DNA from: Bacillota bacterium
Lineage (GTDB): Bacteria > Bacillota_I > Bacilli_A > Erysipelotrichales > Erysipelotrichaceae
Direction of reading: 5' to 3'
Length of the DNA: 64,000 nucleotides
Assembly (NCBI GenBank): GCA_023388995.1
Contig: JAEWFD010000012.1
Span: forward strand, 43,398-107,397
The position numbers and the translations under genes were made by a program. Below, one piece after another: positions 8,198 through 16,799 of this stretch; positions within the stretch are counted from its first letter, which is position 1, and every line of letters starts with the position of its first letter. Under the pieces are notes generated by a model. It saw only the letters and a program-made list of their open reading frames with translations. It did no database searches and had not been told where the DNA came from.

Positions 8198-9235
8198 TTA
8201 TTTTGGGAAATGATTCAACACTTCAGCTCCATGTTTTTGCACAATCACAAGATCTTCAATTCTGACCCCGCCGATTCCCGGCAAATAAATGCCCGGTTCA
8301 ATGGAGAAACACATGCCCGCTTCTACCGGATGCGTATTCACTTTGCTGACATCCATCGGCTCATGAACATCCAATCCGATGCCATGCCCCGTGCGATGAA
8401 CAAAATAGTCGCCATAACCTGCCTCTGCAATCACATTTCGTGCTGCCGCATCAATATCACAGAACCGCACACCCGGCTTCACAGCCGCAATCGCTGCAAG
8501 ATTCGCCTGCTTTACAATCTCATAGATGGCAGTCATGTCTGGCTGCGCAAATACGAAGGTCCTTGTCATATCACTGCAATAAGAGTCCAATACAAGTCCC
8601 ATATCGATAATCGCAACATCCTGCTCCTGCAAAACCCTGCCGCAAGCACAGCCATGGGGATCACTCGACACATCGCCAAAAGCCACAATCGGCGGAAACG
8701 ATGCCTGCACATGGCATTCCCGATGCTTCTTTAGAATAAATTCCTCTACCTCATAATCGACAATGCCCGGTTTCAGAATGCTGCTTACTTCCTCCATAAT
8801 ACGATCATTCAAAAGAGATGCCTGCCGCATCGCCTGCTGCTCTGCTTCTTCTTTGCGCAACCGCAAGCCATCTACCAGAAACGAACCAAGCTGCATGTTG
8901 CCAGCCCGTTGATTCATAAGCGGCAGCAAAATACGAGCTGGAAGCGCCTGATCAACAGCGAGCATCCCCTTATTTAAATACTTCTCTACTAGTGTTACCA
9001 CATCTGTGCCATCTTCATAAGAAAGTAGATCAAACACTTCACTTTCCGCACAAGGAAACAGCTGATTCAAAAATAACAGCGGTTTGCCTTCCGGTTTCAC
9101 CAGCAACCCTAAAAAGCGCTCTCCGCATGAAAACTTGCGGTTAATCAAATACTGAATTGCTATAGGATCACAAAGCAACAGCTGTGTCATATCATGTTCT
9201 TGTAATTGCTGCTGCAAGGCTTGGATTCGTTTCAT
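8198..9235 (-). CDS. Xaa-Pro aminopeptidase (M24 family)
   Basis: A 345-residue M24 metallopeptidase that removes N-terminal residues linked to proline. An N-terminal creatinase-like domain (about 1-120) precedes the pita-bread catalytic domain. All five metal ligands are visible: Asp in IIDMGL, Asp in CSDMTRT, His in HRTGHGIG, Glu in SIEPGIY and Glu in VRIEDL. The length fits the short bacterial PepP/PepQ-like class. The ATG directly abuts the TAA of the methyltransferase gene (no gap), with SD GAGG inside that gene, so the genes are probably translationally coupled. Confidence 0.93.
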   Translation of the reverse strand: MKRIQALQQQLQEHDMTQLLLCDPIAIQYLINRKFSCGERFLGLLVKPEGKPLLFLNQLFPCAESEVFDLLSYEDGTDVVTLVEKYLNKGMLAVDQALPARILLPLMNQRAGNMQLGSFLVDGLRLRKEEAEQQAMRQASLLNDRIMEEVSSILKPGIVDYEVEEFILKKHRECHVQASFPPIVAFGDVSSDPHGCACGRVLQEQDVAIIDMGLVLDSYCSDMTRTFVFAQPDMTAIYEIVKQANLAAIAAVKPGVRFCDIDAAARNVIAEAGYGDYFVHRTGHGIGLDVHEPMDVSKVNTHPVEAGMCFSIEPGIYLPGIGGVRIEDLVIVQKHGAEVLNHFPK

Positions 9236-9718
9236 TTATAAATACCTCTTTTCCAGTTGTAACAATTGTTCCTGTATATTGGTATGCGAACCCGCATAGC
9301 CAATCAACGTCTGCTTGGATGAGATCACCCGATGGCAAGGAATCACAATCGGCAAATGATTGCGTTTGTTTGCCTGACCGACTCCCCGCACTGCTTTAGG
9401 ATTATCGATTTGCTTCGCGATATTCAAATAACTCTGGGTCATTCCATAGGGGATTTTTAACAATGCATCCCATACTTGCCTTTGAAACTTAGTACCTTCA
9501 TAAGCAATCGGAAATGTAAATACTTTTCGCTCCCCCGCGAAGTATTCCGCAAGTTGTTTTTGCTCTTCGGCCAAGCATTGTTCGTCTTCCTTGCTATGAT
9601 AGTATTCCACAAACGTTTGATGATCTTCCTCAAATAGAGAAACACAAACAAGTGCCTGCTCTTTTTTCACCAAAAGCAATCGTCCGATGGCTGTTTGCAG
9701 CCATGCATGATAGTACAT
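9236..9718 (-). CDS. ogt: Methylated-DNA-protein cysteine methyltransferase
   Basis: A 160-residue DNA repair protein that transfers O6-alkyl groups from guanine (or O4 from thymine) onto its own cysteine in a suicide reaction. The active site is IPCHRVI near residue 127, with helix-turn-helix and Asn-hinge features (YGMTQSYLNIAKQI, RGVGQANKRN) before it. I choose ATG 9718 (SD GAGGAG at 7 bases) over the TTG one codon upstream. First gene of a three-gene unit with the peptidase and mscS; its promoter overlaps the divergent transporter's control region. Confidence 0.93.
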   Translation of the reverse strand: MYYHAWLQTAIGRLLLVKKEQALVCVSLFEEDHQTFVEYYHSKEDEQCLAEEQKQLAEYFAGERKVFTFPIAYEGTKFQRQVWDALLKIPYGMTQSYLNIAKQIDNPKAVRGVGQANKRNHLPIVIPCHRVISSKQTLIGYAGSHTNIQEQLLQLEKRYL

Positions 9719-9754
9719 CAAATCACTCCTCTCTTTAACTTTTTTATCAGTATT

Positions 9755-9763
9755 ATTTTACCA
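9755..9763 (-). promoter_or_regulatory. Extended -10 promoter of ogt-pepP-mscS
   Basis: Minus strand TGGTAAAAT, an extended -10, 37 bases upstream of the ogt ATG. On the plus strand a TTGACA (9768-9773) lies next to it and may be the -35 of the divergent transporter gene, although its -10 partner is poor. Confidence 0.5.
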
Positions 9764-9842
9764 TGAATTGACAGTCCGGGACTTGGATTTGATAGACAAT
9801 CCCCTGAAAATCAAGTAAGATGATAGCAGAAAGGGGATCCTT

Positions 9843-11081
9843 ATGAACCAGCAACTAAAGATAGATTATAAAAAAACATTTTTGATTGGCTTTGGTTTCT
9901 TTGCATCTTCCATTGCATGGTCCGTCTACAACAGCAATGTCCCGCTTATCCTCGAAGAATATGTCGTGAAATCGAGCGTGATCGGCATCATTATGTCGAT
10001 TGACAATGTATTTGCCGTTATTTTCCAGCCGTTATTCGGTGCTCTCAGTGACAAAACCCGCACAAAGCGGGGACGACGCTTGCCCTTTATGCTGGTTGGC
10101 ATTCCCATCTGTGCCTTACTATTTACTTTTATCCCCAGCATGACTTCGCTTTTGCCGCTCATGTTTGTGATCATTATCTTCAATTTCATCATGAGTACCT
10201 GGCGGGCACCTGCGGTTGCGCTGATGCCGGATGTAACACCGGCGCCAATGCGCTCGAAAGCCAATGGCGTCATTAACTTAATGGGCGGTTTGGGAGCCGT
10301 CTTCGCTTTCCTGGTTGGCGGCAAGCTATTGGAGTATGGCCGCGCTTATCCATTCTTGTTCACTTCCGTCATGATGATGCTGGCATGGCTGCTTCTTTAT
10401 TTTTTCGTAAAAGAACCGCAGCAAACTGCTGAAGAAGCAGTGGAAGAAACTGCCGCTGCACCTGCCGAGAAAGCAAGTTTGAACCGCAGCTTACTGTTTA
10501 TCTTGCTGGCAATCTTCTTTTGGTTTACAGGCTATAATGCCGTGGAAACGTTCTTTACCTTATATGCAACCAAGGTGCTTCATGTCAGCGGCAGCGTTGC
10601 AACGATGACACTTACCTTCTTTTCTCTGGCATTGGTTGTCGGTGCAATCCCTGCGGGATTCATCGGAACCAAATACGGACGCAAAAATACCATTCGTTTT
10701 GGCCTCATTGGCATGATTGCCCTGTTCGGCGTTCAGATATTGGTAACAAATATCATGGTGATCCGCATTTGCTTTGTCCTGGCAGGACTTTGCTGGGCTC
10801 TTGTCAATATTAATTCATTGCCGATGGTCGTGGAAATTGCCCGCAGCAACAGCATCGGCAAATATACCGGCTATTATTATTTCTTTGCCAGCTCGGCAGC
10901 AATCCTGAGTCCGATTCTCTTTGGCTTCCTTAACGATATGACAACCAAAAATTACAATTTATTATTCTTGTACAGCGTTGTAGGCTTTATATTAGCCTTT
11001 GTTTGCATCAATCAAACAAAGCACGGTGAAACCTCTTATACCTCACAGGAAGTCTTGCAGGAAGCAGAAGAACTCGATTAA
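9843..11081 (+). CDS. MFS transporter, GPH/SLC45-type sugar porter
   Basis: A 412-residue major facilitator with 12 predicted membrane segments and a charged, Ala/Glu-rich cytoplasmic loop between the halves (about 197-217). The first intracellular loop QPLFGALSDKTRTKRGRRLPF is typical of glycoside-pentoside-hexuronide/SLC45-like sugar:cation symporters. The substrate is probably an oligosaccharide or sugar, but no glycosidase is adjacent to identify it. SD AAAGGGG is 6 bases before the ATG. It is a monocistronic unit ending at the bidirectional terminator shared with pcp. Confidence 0.87.
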   Translation: MNQQLKIDYKKTFLIGFGFFASSIAWSVYNSNVPLILEEYVVKSSVIGIIMSIDNVFAVIFQPLFGALSDKTRTKRGRRLPFMLVGIPICALLFTFIPSMTSLLPLMFVIIIFNFIMSTWRAPAVALMPDVTPAPMRSKANGVINLMGGLGAVFAFLVGGKLLEYGRAYPFLFTSVMMMLAWLLLYFFVKEPQQTAEEAVEETAAAPAEKASLNRSLLFILLAIFFWFTGYNAVETFFTLYATKVLHVSGSVATMTLTFFSLALVVGAIPAGFIGTKYGRKNTIRFGLIGMIALFGVQILVTNIMVIRICFVLAGLCWALVNINSLPMVVEIARSNSIGKYTGYYYFFASSAAILSPILFGFLNDMTTKNYNLLFLYSVVGFILAFVCINQTKHGETSYTSQEVLQEAEELD

Positions 11082-11083
11082 GC

Positions 11084-11109
11084 AAAAGAAGCCGCAGAGG
11101 CTTCTTTTT
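11084..11109. terminator. Bidirectional terminator between transporter gene and pcp
   Basis: GAAGCC (11088-11093) pairs with GGCTTC (11099-11104), with AAAA on the left and TTTTT on the right, serving both convergent genes. Confidence 0.9.
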
Positions 11110-11749
11110 ATTGTATTTGCCCCATACTAGATGTCGACACCTCGCAGACATCCAAAGCTATGGCACGAATCGCTTCCTTCAGACCCTCTTGAATCAATGG
11201 CAAAGACATAGTCGGTACGTTGCGTTCAAGCCCTTGAGAAGGTGCAAACGGCACATGAATAAAACCGGCAGGAACCGGGCAAGATGAGTGGTGCATATAG
11301 TCAAGCGCAGCATACATAATATAGTTACAGACAAAGGTTCCGGCACTGTATGAAATTGTTGCCGGAATCTCGCAAGCGCGCAGATGACTGACCATCTTTC
11401 GGAGCGGCAAAGTCGTAAAATAGGCATCCGGTCCTTCCTCGCAAATGCATACATCCACCGGCTGATTGCCGCTATTGTCGGCAATGCGGGCATCCATATA
11501 ATTAATCGCCACTTTTTCGATGCTGATTGTATCACGACCGCCAGCCTGCCCCACACAGATGACAAGATCCGGCTGCACTTCTTTCAGCTTAGCATAAAGC
11601 ACTTCTTTGGAGCGGTAAAATGCCGTTGGCAGACAGCACTTGATTACTTCAATTCCTTCGATCTCATCCGGCAAGGCCTGAACAGCTTCCCAGGATGGAT
11701 TTATTGTTTCGTTGCCGAACGGCTCAAACCCTGTAATCATGCATTTCAT
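11108..11749 (-). CDS. pcp: Pyrrolidone-carboxylate (pyroglutamyl) peptidase
   Basis: A 213-residue cysteine peptidase of family C15 that removes N-terminal pyroglutamate from peptides in the cytosol. The N-terminal MITGFEPFGNETINPSW is the family start. The catalytic triad is visible: Glu in GRDTISIEKVA, Cys in SAGTFVCNYIMY, His in AGFIHVPFAP. Length matches the family. SD GGAGG lies 8 bases before the ATG. It is divergent from def, convergent with the transporter gene, and shares the terminator at 11084-11109. Confidence 0.95.
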   Translation of the reverse strand: MKCMITGFEPFGNETINPSWEAVQALPDEIEGIEVIKCCLPTAFYRSKEVLYAKLKEVQPDLVICVGQAGGRDTISIEKVAINYMDARIADNSGNQPVDVCICEEGPDAYFTTLPLRKMVSHLRACEIPATISYSAGTFVCNYIMYAALDYMHHSSCPVPAGFIHVPFAPSQGLERNVPTMSLPLIQEGLKEAIRAIALDVCEVSTSSMGQIQ

Positions 11750-11830
11750 TTGTGCTTCCTCCCAGCTTTTGCTATATTTAAATCATCATCCTACATGATA
11801 TCACAGGATTTTCAATTTCTTTACTAACAA

Positions 11831-11858
11831 TTGCTTTTTTAAAAATATATTGTACAAT
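11831..11858 (+). promoter_or_regulatory. Predicted promoter of def
   Basis: -35 TTGCTT (11831-11836), 16-base spacer, -10 TACAAT (11853-11858), 19 bases before the ATG. Confidence 0.6.
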
Positions 11859-11877
11859 ACTACATGGAGGTTTGCAG

Positions 11878-12444
11878 ATGAAAATTTTATATGATGATAT
11901 TTTAAAAGATAATGATCCCCGCGTGCGCGAAAAATCCGCAGCTGTGAAACTGCCTTTAAGTGCCAAAGACAAAGAAACACTGCTTGCAATGCGCGATTAT
12001 ATTCATAAATCTCGTGATGAAAAACTGGTGAAGGAGTTTGGTTATCGTCCGGCAGTAGGACTTGCGGCTCCCCAAGTCGGAATCAAAAAACGCATGTTTG
12101 CGATGGTTGTCGATATCGGCGACGAAGAAAATGAAGAGATTGTGGAATATTGCTTCGTAAATCCGAAGATTATCTCCCATTCCATGCAGCTGTCCTATCT
12201 GGGAAGTGGTGAGGGCTGCCTGTCGGTTGAAGAGGAGCACCAAGGATATGTTCCGCGGTTCTCCAAGATCAAAATCAGAGCTTATGACCTTTTGCGAGAT
12301 AGAGAAGTGGAACTACGTTTTTCCGGTTATTTATCGATCGTTGTGCAACATGAAATGGACCATTTCGATGGCGTGCTGTTCTACGATCGCATCAATCCAT
12401 ATAATCCATTTATGGACATTCCGAATTCCGTAAAAATTGATTAA
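11878..12444 (+). CDS. def: Peptide deformylase, type 2
   Basis: A 188-residue metalloenzyme that removes the formyl group from nascent N-formylmethionine. All three family motifs are present: GLAAPQVG (motif 1), EGCLSVE (motif 2, with the metal Cys) and QHEMDHF (motif 3, two metal His and catalytic Glu). The insertions around DIGDEENEEIVEY and the C-terminal NPYNPFMDIP fit the Gram-positive type 2 class. I place the start at ATG 11878, with GGAGG 7 bases upstream; the TTG at 11872 is too close to the SD. Monocistronic, with its own promoter and terminator. Confidence 0.96.
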   Translation: MKILYDDILKDNDPRVREKSAAVKLPLSAKDKETLLAMRDYIHKSRDEKLVKEFGYRPAVGLAAPQVGIKKRMFAMVVDIGDEENEEIVEYCFVNPKIISHSMQLSYLGSGEGCLSVEEEHQGYVPRFSKIKIRAYDLLRDREVELRFSGYLSIVVQHEMDHFDGVLFYDRINPYNPFMDIPNSVKID

Positions 12445-12446
12445 GA

Positions 12447-12467
12447 ACATACTGCTGTATGTTTTTA
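12447..12467 (+). terminator. Terminator of def
   Basis: ACATAC (12447-12452) pairs with GTATGT (12457-12462) and is followed by T residues. Confidence 0.8.
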
Positions 12468-12494
12468 TTTCATTTTAGTATACTTTTCAAAAGA

Positions 12495-12506
12495 CTGTGA
12501 TATAAT
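12495..12506 (+). promoter_or_regulatory. Predicted promoter of rnjA
   Basis: TGTGATATAAT contains a consensus -10 TATAAT at 12501-12506. No good -35. If used, transcription starts near 12513 and the leader is about 225 nt long. Confidence 0.5.
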
Positions 12507-12592
12507 ATCAACAGCGAAACAGCCATGATTTTCATGGTATATTGTATCATCTACTTATATCGATTTTGATTGCCATGCTTTTTGTTGTGGAA

Positions 12593-12610
12593 TGCTTTTT
12601 TAAAAAAGCA
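12593..12610 (+). repeat. Perfect 18-base palindrome in rnjA leader
   Basis: TGCTTTTTTAAAAAAGCA is self-complementary. In the rnjA leader it could form a weak A-U hairpin or act as a protein or RNase site. A smaller hairpin, CCATGA/TCATGG (12523-12537), lies upstream. Confidence 0.4.
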
Positions 12611-12677
12611 ATGAAATTGATTGTGATTACATACGCGTTGTTTCTCGCGGAAATACGAAAACAAATACGCCCTATTA

Positions 12678-12741
12678 GAAAGGAGACGCTGCTGGCTAGC
12701 GCAAATTTGCGCAGTCCTTATTTCAGCAGCCAGAACTTATG
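12678..12741 (+). promoter_or_regulatory. Structured rnjA translation-initiation region
   Basis: A strong SD (AAAGGAG, about 12679-12685) lies 53 bases upstream of the rnjA ATG, and no closer SD exists. Between them GCTGCTG (12688-12694) can pair with CAGCAGC (12724-12730), enclosing the palindrome GCGCAAATTTGCGC (12699-12712). Folding would bring the SD to about 10 bases from the ATG. TCCTT (12715-12719) could instead pair with AAGGA of the SD. The in-frame TAG at 12697-12699 rules out an upstream start in the SD's normal range. Confidence 0.55.
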
Positions 12742-14508
12742 TCAGAAACTACTACAAAAACGAGTTCGACAACCAAACGTGCTGCCACCAATGATCATGA
12801 ACTATCAACGCAAAAAGATACTTTGGTATATGCATTAGGCGGTCTTGGAGAAGTCGGAAAAAATATGTACTGCGTTGAACATGAAGATGAAATCATCATT
12901 ATCGATGCAGGTGTCCGCTTTGCGGAAGAAGAACTTCTGGGAATTGATTATGTCATTCCGGATTATACGTACTTGATTCAAAACAAGCACAAAATCAAAG
13001 CCTTGATTATTACCCATGGTCACGAAGACCATATCGGAGGGATTCCATTCTTGGTACAAGCGATTCCGATGCCTCCGATCTATGCACCGCGGTTTGCGGC
13101 TGCTTTGATCAAAAAGAAATTGGAAGAGCGGAAAATCCGCAATCTGAAAATCATTGAAATCAATTCAGAATCCAAGGTAGAAACAACACATTTTACCATT
13201 GGTTTCTTCAATACCGTGCACTCCATCCCCGATTCTTTGGGTATTTTGGTCAATTCACCGAATGGTCGCATTGTGGAAACGGGAGACTTCAAATTTGACT
13301 TAACTCCGGTAGGAAGCAATTCCGACTTCCAGAAAATGGCTGATATCGGATACTTCGGAGTAACTCTGTTAATGAGTGATTCCACAAATGCCAGTGTTGA
13401 AAATTTCTCGATTTCCGAACGAAAAGTAGCACGTTCGATTCAGGAAATTTTCCAGCGGACACAATCACGGCTGATCATTGCGACATTTGCCAGCAATGTG
13501 CACCGTGTTCAGCAGATTATTGAATCGGCTATTGCTTGCGATCGCAAGATTGCCGTCTTCGGCCGTTCTATGGAAAACGTTATTTCCATTGGTCTGAAAC
13601 TTGGCCATATCCGCGCCAAAGAAAGCAATTTCGTGGATGCCGACGATATCTATAAAGTTCCTGCCAACAAATTGGTAATCATTTGTACCGGCAGTCAGGG
13701 TGAACCGCTTGCGGCACTGTCCCGCATTGCCAACGGTACGCACCGTCACATTAAGATCATCCCAAATGATACAGTTATTTTCTCCAGTTCTCCGATCCCG
13801 GGCAATGCCCAGTCAGTGAACCAAGTCGTGAATAAACTGACTCGCGCAGGCGCCAATGTTCTGGTGAATTCACCGTTCAACAGTTTGCATACTTCGGGAC
13901 ATGCTTCGGCAGAAGAGCAGAAGCTGATGCTGCAGTTGTTCAAGCCTAAATTCTTTATGCCGATTCACGGTGAATATAAGATGTTGAAAGTACACAAGGA
14001 AACTGCCATTGAAACCGGCGTTGAACCAGATAATATCTTTATTTGTGCAAACGGTGATGTGGTGCATTTGCGAAATGGACGTGCTTTTATGGGCAACAAA
14101 CGCATTCCTGCCGATGATATCTATGTCGATGGCAATGACTCCTCCGGTTTGTCTACTGCTGTTTTGCGTGACCGCAAGATCTTAGCCGACAACGGACTGG
14201 TTTCCGTCATCGTTGCAATCGATTCACGCACCAACCGCATTTTGTCAAAACCAAATATCGTCACAAGAGGGTTTGTTTATATCAAAGAAAGCGGAACCTT
14301 GCTGAAAGAAGCAGAATCTGTTGTGTATGATGCACTCAAGAAAACAATGAGCAAAAAGACAACCTTCGGAGAAATTAAAAACAGCATCCGCAATTCGTTA
14401 GGGCCGTTCCTATACCAAAAAACAAAACGGAATCCGATTGTCATTCCGGTTGTATTAAACCAAAGACATCAAGCAGCAGAAAAAACATCTGATGCAGCTG
14501 CAATCTAA
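12739..14508 (+). CDS. rnjA: Ribonuclease J
   Basis: A 589-residue metallo-beta-lactamase/beta-CASP ribonuclease, a central RNA decay and 16S rRNA maturation enzyme of Firmicutes with endo- and 5'-3' exonuclease activity. The metal motif HGHEDHIGG (residues 93-101) and the downstream Asp of ETGDFKFDL are present. The beta-CASP segment spans roughly 230-370, with HTSGHAS near 390. The Ser/Thr-rich first 25 residues are an N-terminal extension. The start is ATG 12739, the only in-frame start after a TAG, yet it lacks a nearby SD (see the leader entry). No rpoY-like gene precedes it, unlike in Bacillus. Confidence 0.95.
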   Translation: MSETTTKTSSTTKRAATNDHELSTQKDTLVYALGGLGEVGKNMYCVEHEDEIIIIDAGVRFAEEELLGIDYVIPDYTYLIQNKHKIKALIITHGHEDHIGGIPFLVQAIPMPPIYAPRFAAALIKKKLEERKIRNLKIIEINSESKVETTHFTIGFFNTVHSIPDSLGILVNSPNGRIVETGDFKFDLTPVGSNSDFQKMADIGYFGVTLLMSDSTNASVENFSISERKVARSIQEIFQRTQSRLIIATFASNVHRVQQIIESAIACDRKIAVFGRSMENVISIGLKLGHIRAKESNFVDADDIYKVPANKLVIICTGSQGEPLAALSRIANGTHRHIKIIPNDTVIFSSSPIPGNAQSVNQVVNKLTRAGANVLVNSPFNSLHTSGHASAEEQKLMLQLFKPKFFMPIHGEYKMLKVHKETAIETGVEPDNIFICANGDVVHLRNGRAFMGNKRIPADDIYVDGNDSSGLSTAVLRDRKILADNGLVSVIVAIDSRTNRILSKPNIVTRGFVYIKESGTLLKEAESVVYDALKKTMSKKTTFGEIKNSIRNSLGPFLYQKTKRNPIVIPVVLNQRHQAAEKTSDAAAI

Positions 14509-14532
14509 ACTTGGCAAATGCCAAGTTTTTTT
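14508..14532 (+). terminator. Terminator of rnjA
   Basis: AACTTGGCA pairs with TGCCAAGTT around AA, followed by seven T. Confidence 0.95.
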
Positions 14533-14540
14533 GTCGCAAA

Positions 14541-14562
14541 CAAAAACGAGTCTTGGACTCGT
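14541..14562 (-). terminator. Terminator of the dapH operon
   Basis: ACGAGTC (14546-14552) pairs with GACTCGT (14556-14562). On the minus strand it is followed by TTTTTG. It overlaps the first base after the last gene's stop codon. Confidence 0.85.
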
Positions 14563-15077
14563 TAATTGTGTTGATCCTCGCGATACAGACGGGACATTCT
14601 TACATAATGATCAGCATTTTCTTTAATCTTTGCAATTTCCTCCGGCCGCAATTCCCGCACTGCCTTTGCCGGTGCTCCCATAATCATAGAATTAGGCGGA
14701 TATACCTTGCCCGGCGGGCAAACACTTCCCGCAGCTACAATGCTATTCGTTTGAATGACAACACCATCTAAAACTGTCGCATGCATACCGATCAGTACGT
14801 TATCTTCAATTACACAACCATGCAGAATGGCCCCATGTCCGACACTGATTCCCTCGCCGAGTATCGTTTGCTGCTGGATACTCTCATGAATTACCACATG
14901 CTCCTGAATATTGGTTCGTGCTCCGATCTGAACGCGCTCATCATCGCCGCGAATCGTCGCATACGCATAGATGCCAACTTCTTCTTTAAGATGAACATCT
15001 CCCGTAATGACGGCTGTTTCATCTACATAAACATGAGCCGCAAGCTGCGGTTTTTTGTCTTTAAAACTTCGCATCAT
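14562..15077 (-). CDS. Gamma-carbonic-anhydrase-like hexapeptide-repeat protein
   Basis: A 171-residue left-handed beta-helix protein of the YrdA/PaaY/gamma-carbonic anhydrase family. Hexapeptide repeats run from about 15 to 130. The three metal-ligand histidines of the family can be placed at QEHVVIHES and SVGHGAILHG. The C-terminal helix (residues 140-170) packs against the helix in relatives. Activity is uncertain: many members of this family lack measurable carbonic anhydrase activity. It is the last gene of a unit with the deacetylase and dapH, 20 bases downstream of the former. Confidence 0.85.
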   Translation of the reverse strand: MMRSFKDKKPQLAAHVYVDETAVITGDVHLKEEVGIYAYATIRGDDERVQIGARTNIQEHVVIHESIQQQTILGEGISVGHGAILHGCVIEDNVLIGMHATVLDGVVIQTNSIVAAGSVCPPGKVYPPNSMIMGAPAKAVRELRPEEIAKIKENADHYVRMSRLYREDQHN

Positions 15078-15097
15078 CTTCTATCACCAATAGTATT

Positions 15098-16111
15098 TTA
15101 GCCCATTTCACGATCCAGCACAACAAGGAAGCTCTGCAAGTCCAGCAGTGCTTGTTCCAGCGACGGCAAATCCAACTGGAAAGACTCATGATGCAACATG
15201 CCCTCTGCCCCGCCGAAGCCCAAATACAAGATTGGACAAAGCTGCCCGTATACCCCAAAATCATCCGCAAAGCCAATTGTCTTTGCTGTTTCATAAGCAC
15301 GCGGGAACAAGGATAGCAAATGGGCATCATTATCAATTGCCTGCACCCCGCAGCCATACTCCACATGTGCCTGTTTTGGCAGCAGGGATTCAATTAATGT
15401 TAAGACAGCTTGCCGATCCTCATTCGCAAAAATCCGCACCGTTCCTTCCACCACCACCCGGTCAGGCAAGACATTGCGGATGCCTTGGACATGAATATTG
15501 CCGAAGCTGACCACATGCTTGCGAAACTTTCTTGCCATATAGCTTTGTATTTTGGTCACAGCAAAGCAGGCATCCAGAATTAAATCATCACACTGCTCGG
15601 GAAGTGCGGCGTGACCGCCTTTTCCTTCAAATACCAAATCAATCTCCTGACTCCCAACAAAAAAAGTCCCTTCTTTGGTGTACCAGGCTCCTTTCTTTAC
15701 AAATGGCAGGATATGCAAACCAATCATGCAAGCAAGCGGATACTTAGCTAGATACGGAAGAAGAATTTCAGCTCCTGCTACTCGCTCTTCCGCGGCCTGA
15801 AAGAGTACCATCAAGTTATGTCTCAGCGGATGTTTCTTTGCATAAGCGAGCAGCTCCAAAGCCAGTGCCATATGTGCATTGTGCCCGCATTTGTGCTGGG
15901 TTTTGCCATCTACCAAAATCCCGTCACAATCACACCGATAGCCGATCCAAGATGGCATATGGCCGGGCAGCAACGCAATTGTAGATGTGCCGATCACATG
16001 ATAGGGAATGTCCAGCTCTTTCAGCGTTTTGCGGACATATGCAGCAGTTTGATACTCTGCGAAGGAAGGCTCCGCCAATTCATATAATTTATTACAGTGC
16101 TCGTAAAGCAT
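15098..16111 (-). CDS. M20D amidohydrolase, probable N-acetyldiaminopimelate deacetylase
   Basis: A 337-residue M20 peptidase-like metallohydrolase. Metal-binding motifs are YRCDCDGILV, KCGHNAHMA and the catalytic Glu pair in FQAAEERVAGAE; GKGGHAALPE belongs to the dimerisation domain. Because the gene overlaps dapH by 20 bases, I infer it removes acetate from N-acetyl-LL-diaminopimelate in the acetylase lysine/DAP route (YkuR/DapL role). Related M20D enzymes act on hippurate or indole-acetyl amino acids, so the call rests on context. ATG 16111 is preferred over the adjacent TTG. Confidence 0.82.
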   Translation of the reverse strand: MLYEHCNKLYELAEPSFAEYQTAAYVRKTLKELDIPYHVIGTSTIALLPGHMPSWIGYRCDCDGILVDGKTQHKCGHNAHMALALELLAYAKKHPLRHNLMVLFQAAEERVAGAEILLPYLAKYPLACMIGLHILPFVKKGAWYTKEGTFFVGSQEIDLVFEGKGGHAALPEQCDDLILDACFAVTKIQSYMARKFRKHVVSFGNIHVQGIRNVLPDRVVVEGTVRIFANEDRQAVLTLIESLLPKQAHVEYGCGVQAIDNDAHLLSLFPRAYETAKTIGFADDFGVYGQLCPILYLGFGGAEGMLHHESFQLDLPSLEQALLDLQSFLVVLDREMG

Positions 16112-16769
16112 CAATGATATCTACCTTCTCTGCCTTGGTATCTGCCCGTGCTTTCAAAAAACGAGCCGGAACACCCGCCACGATCGTATGTGGTTCCACG
16201 TCACGAACAACTACACTGCCTGCAGCAACAACAGCGCCTGCACCAACCCGCACTCCTTCCAGTACCGTGGCATTGGCACCAATCAATACATGATCTTCAA
16301 TCACAACAGGAACTTTACACGCCGGTTCCATCATGCCGGAAATGACAGCTCCTGCACCAATGTGACAATGGCTGCCAATCTGTGCACCGCTGCCTATCAC
16401 GGCATTCATATCGACCATGGTTTCTTCGCCAATTACAGCACCGATGTTGACCACTGCCCCCATTAGAATAACTGCCTGCTTTTGAATGACAGCTCCTTCC
16501 CGGATAATGGCTCCTGGTTCGACTCGTGCTTCCAGCACGGCAAGATCCAACAATGGAATCTTGCTGTTGCAGCGATCTTGGAAAACCCAGTCCGGTTTCC
16601 ATTCTTTTTGCGCCAGCCAGTCAAAAATCTGTTTTGCTTCTCCGATCAAAACGGTAGCATTTTCGCCATTCACTTTTAAAAAAGGTACTTCTTCTTCTAT
16701 TCTGCGAAGCAAAATAACCACCACCGGTGTCTGTTTTTTTGCTTCTATGACTTTCTTTGTATAATCCAT
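16092..16769 (-). CDS. dapH: Tetrahydrodipicolinate N-acetyltransferase
   Basis: A 225-residue left-handed beta-helix acyltransferase. The N-terminal alpha/beta domain (about 1-85) is followed by hexapeptide repeats (about 88-205) with NIGAVIGEETMVDMNAVIGS and GVPARFLKA at the end, the DapH (YkuQ) pattern. It acetylates tetrahydrodipicolinate with acetyl-CoA, committing it to diaminopimelate for cell wall and lysine, and to dipicolinate balance in spores. SD AAGG is 7 bases before the ATG. First gene of the dapH-deacetylase-hexapeptide protein unit; no lysine riboswitch fits in the short 30-base gap to the divergent promoter. Confidence 0.92.
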   Translation of the reverse strand: MDYTKKVIEAKKQTPVVVILLRRIEEEVPFLKVNGENATVLIGEAKQIFDWLAQKEWKPDWVFQDRCNSKIPLLDLAVLEARVEPGAIIREGAVIQKQAVILMGAVVNIGAVIGEETMVDMNAVIGSGAQIGSHCHIGAGAVISGMMEPACKVPVVIEDHVLIGANATVLEGVRVGAGAVVAAGSVVVRDVEPHTIVAGVPARFLKARADTKAEKVDIIDALRAL

Positions 16770-16799
16770 AGCTTCACCTTTTCTTTCACTATTAAGCTA

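Noticed and set aside
12542..12838. A 98-codon ORF covering the rnjA leader and start region, with a hydrophobic N-terminus
   Set aside because: It begins at a TTG without any SD, runs out of frame into rnjA, and its hydrophobicity follows from the T-rich leader. More likely non-coding leader.
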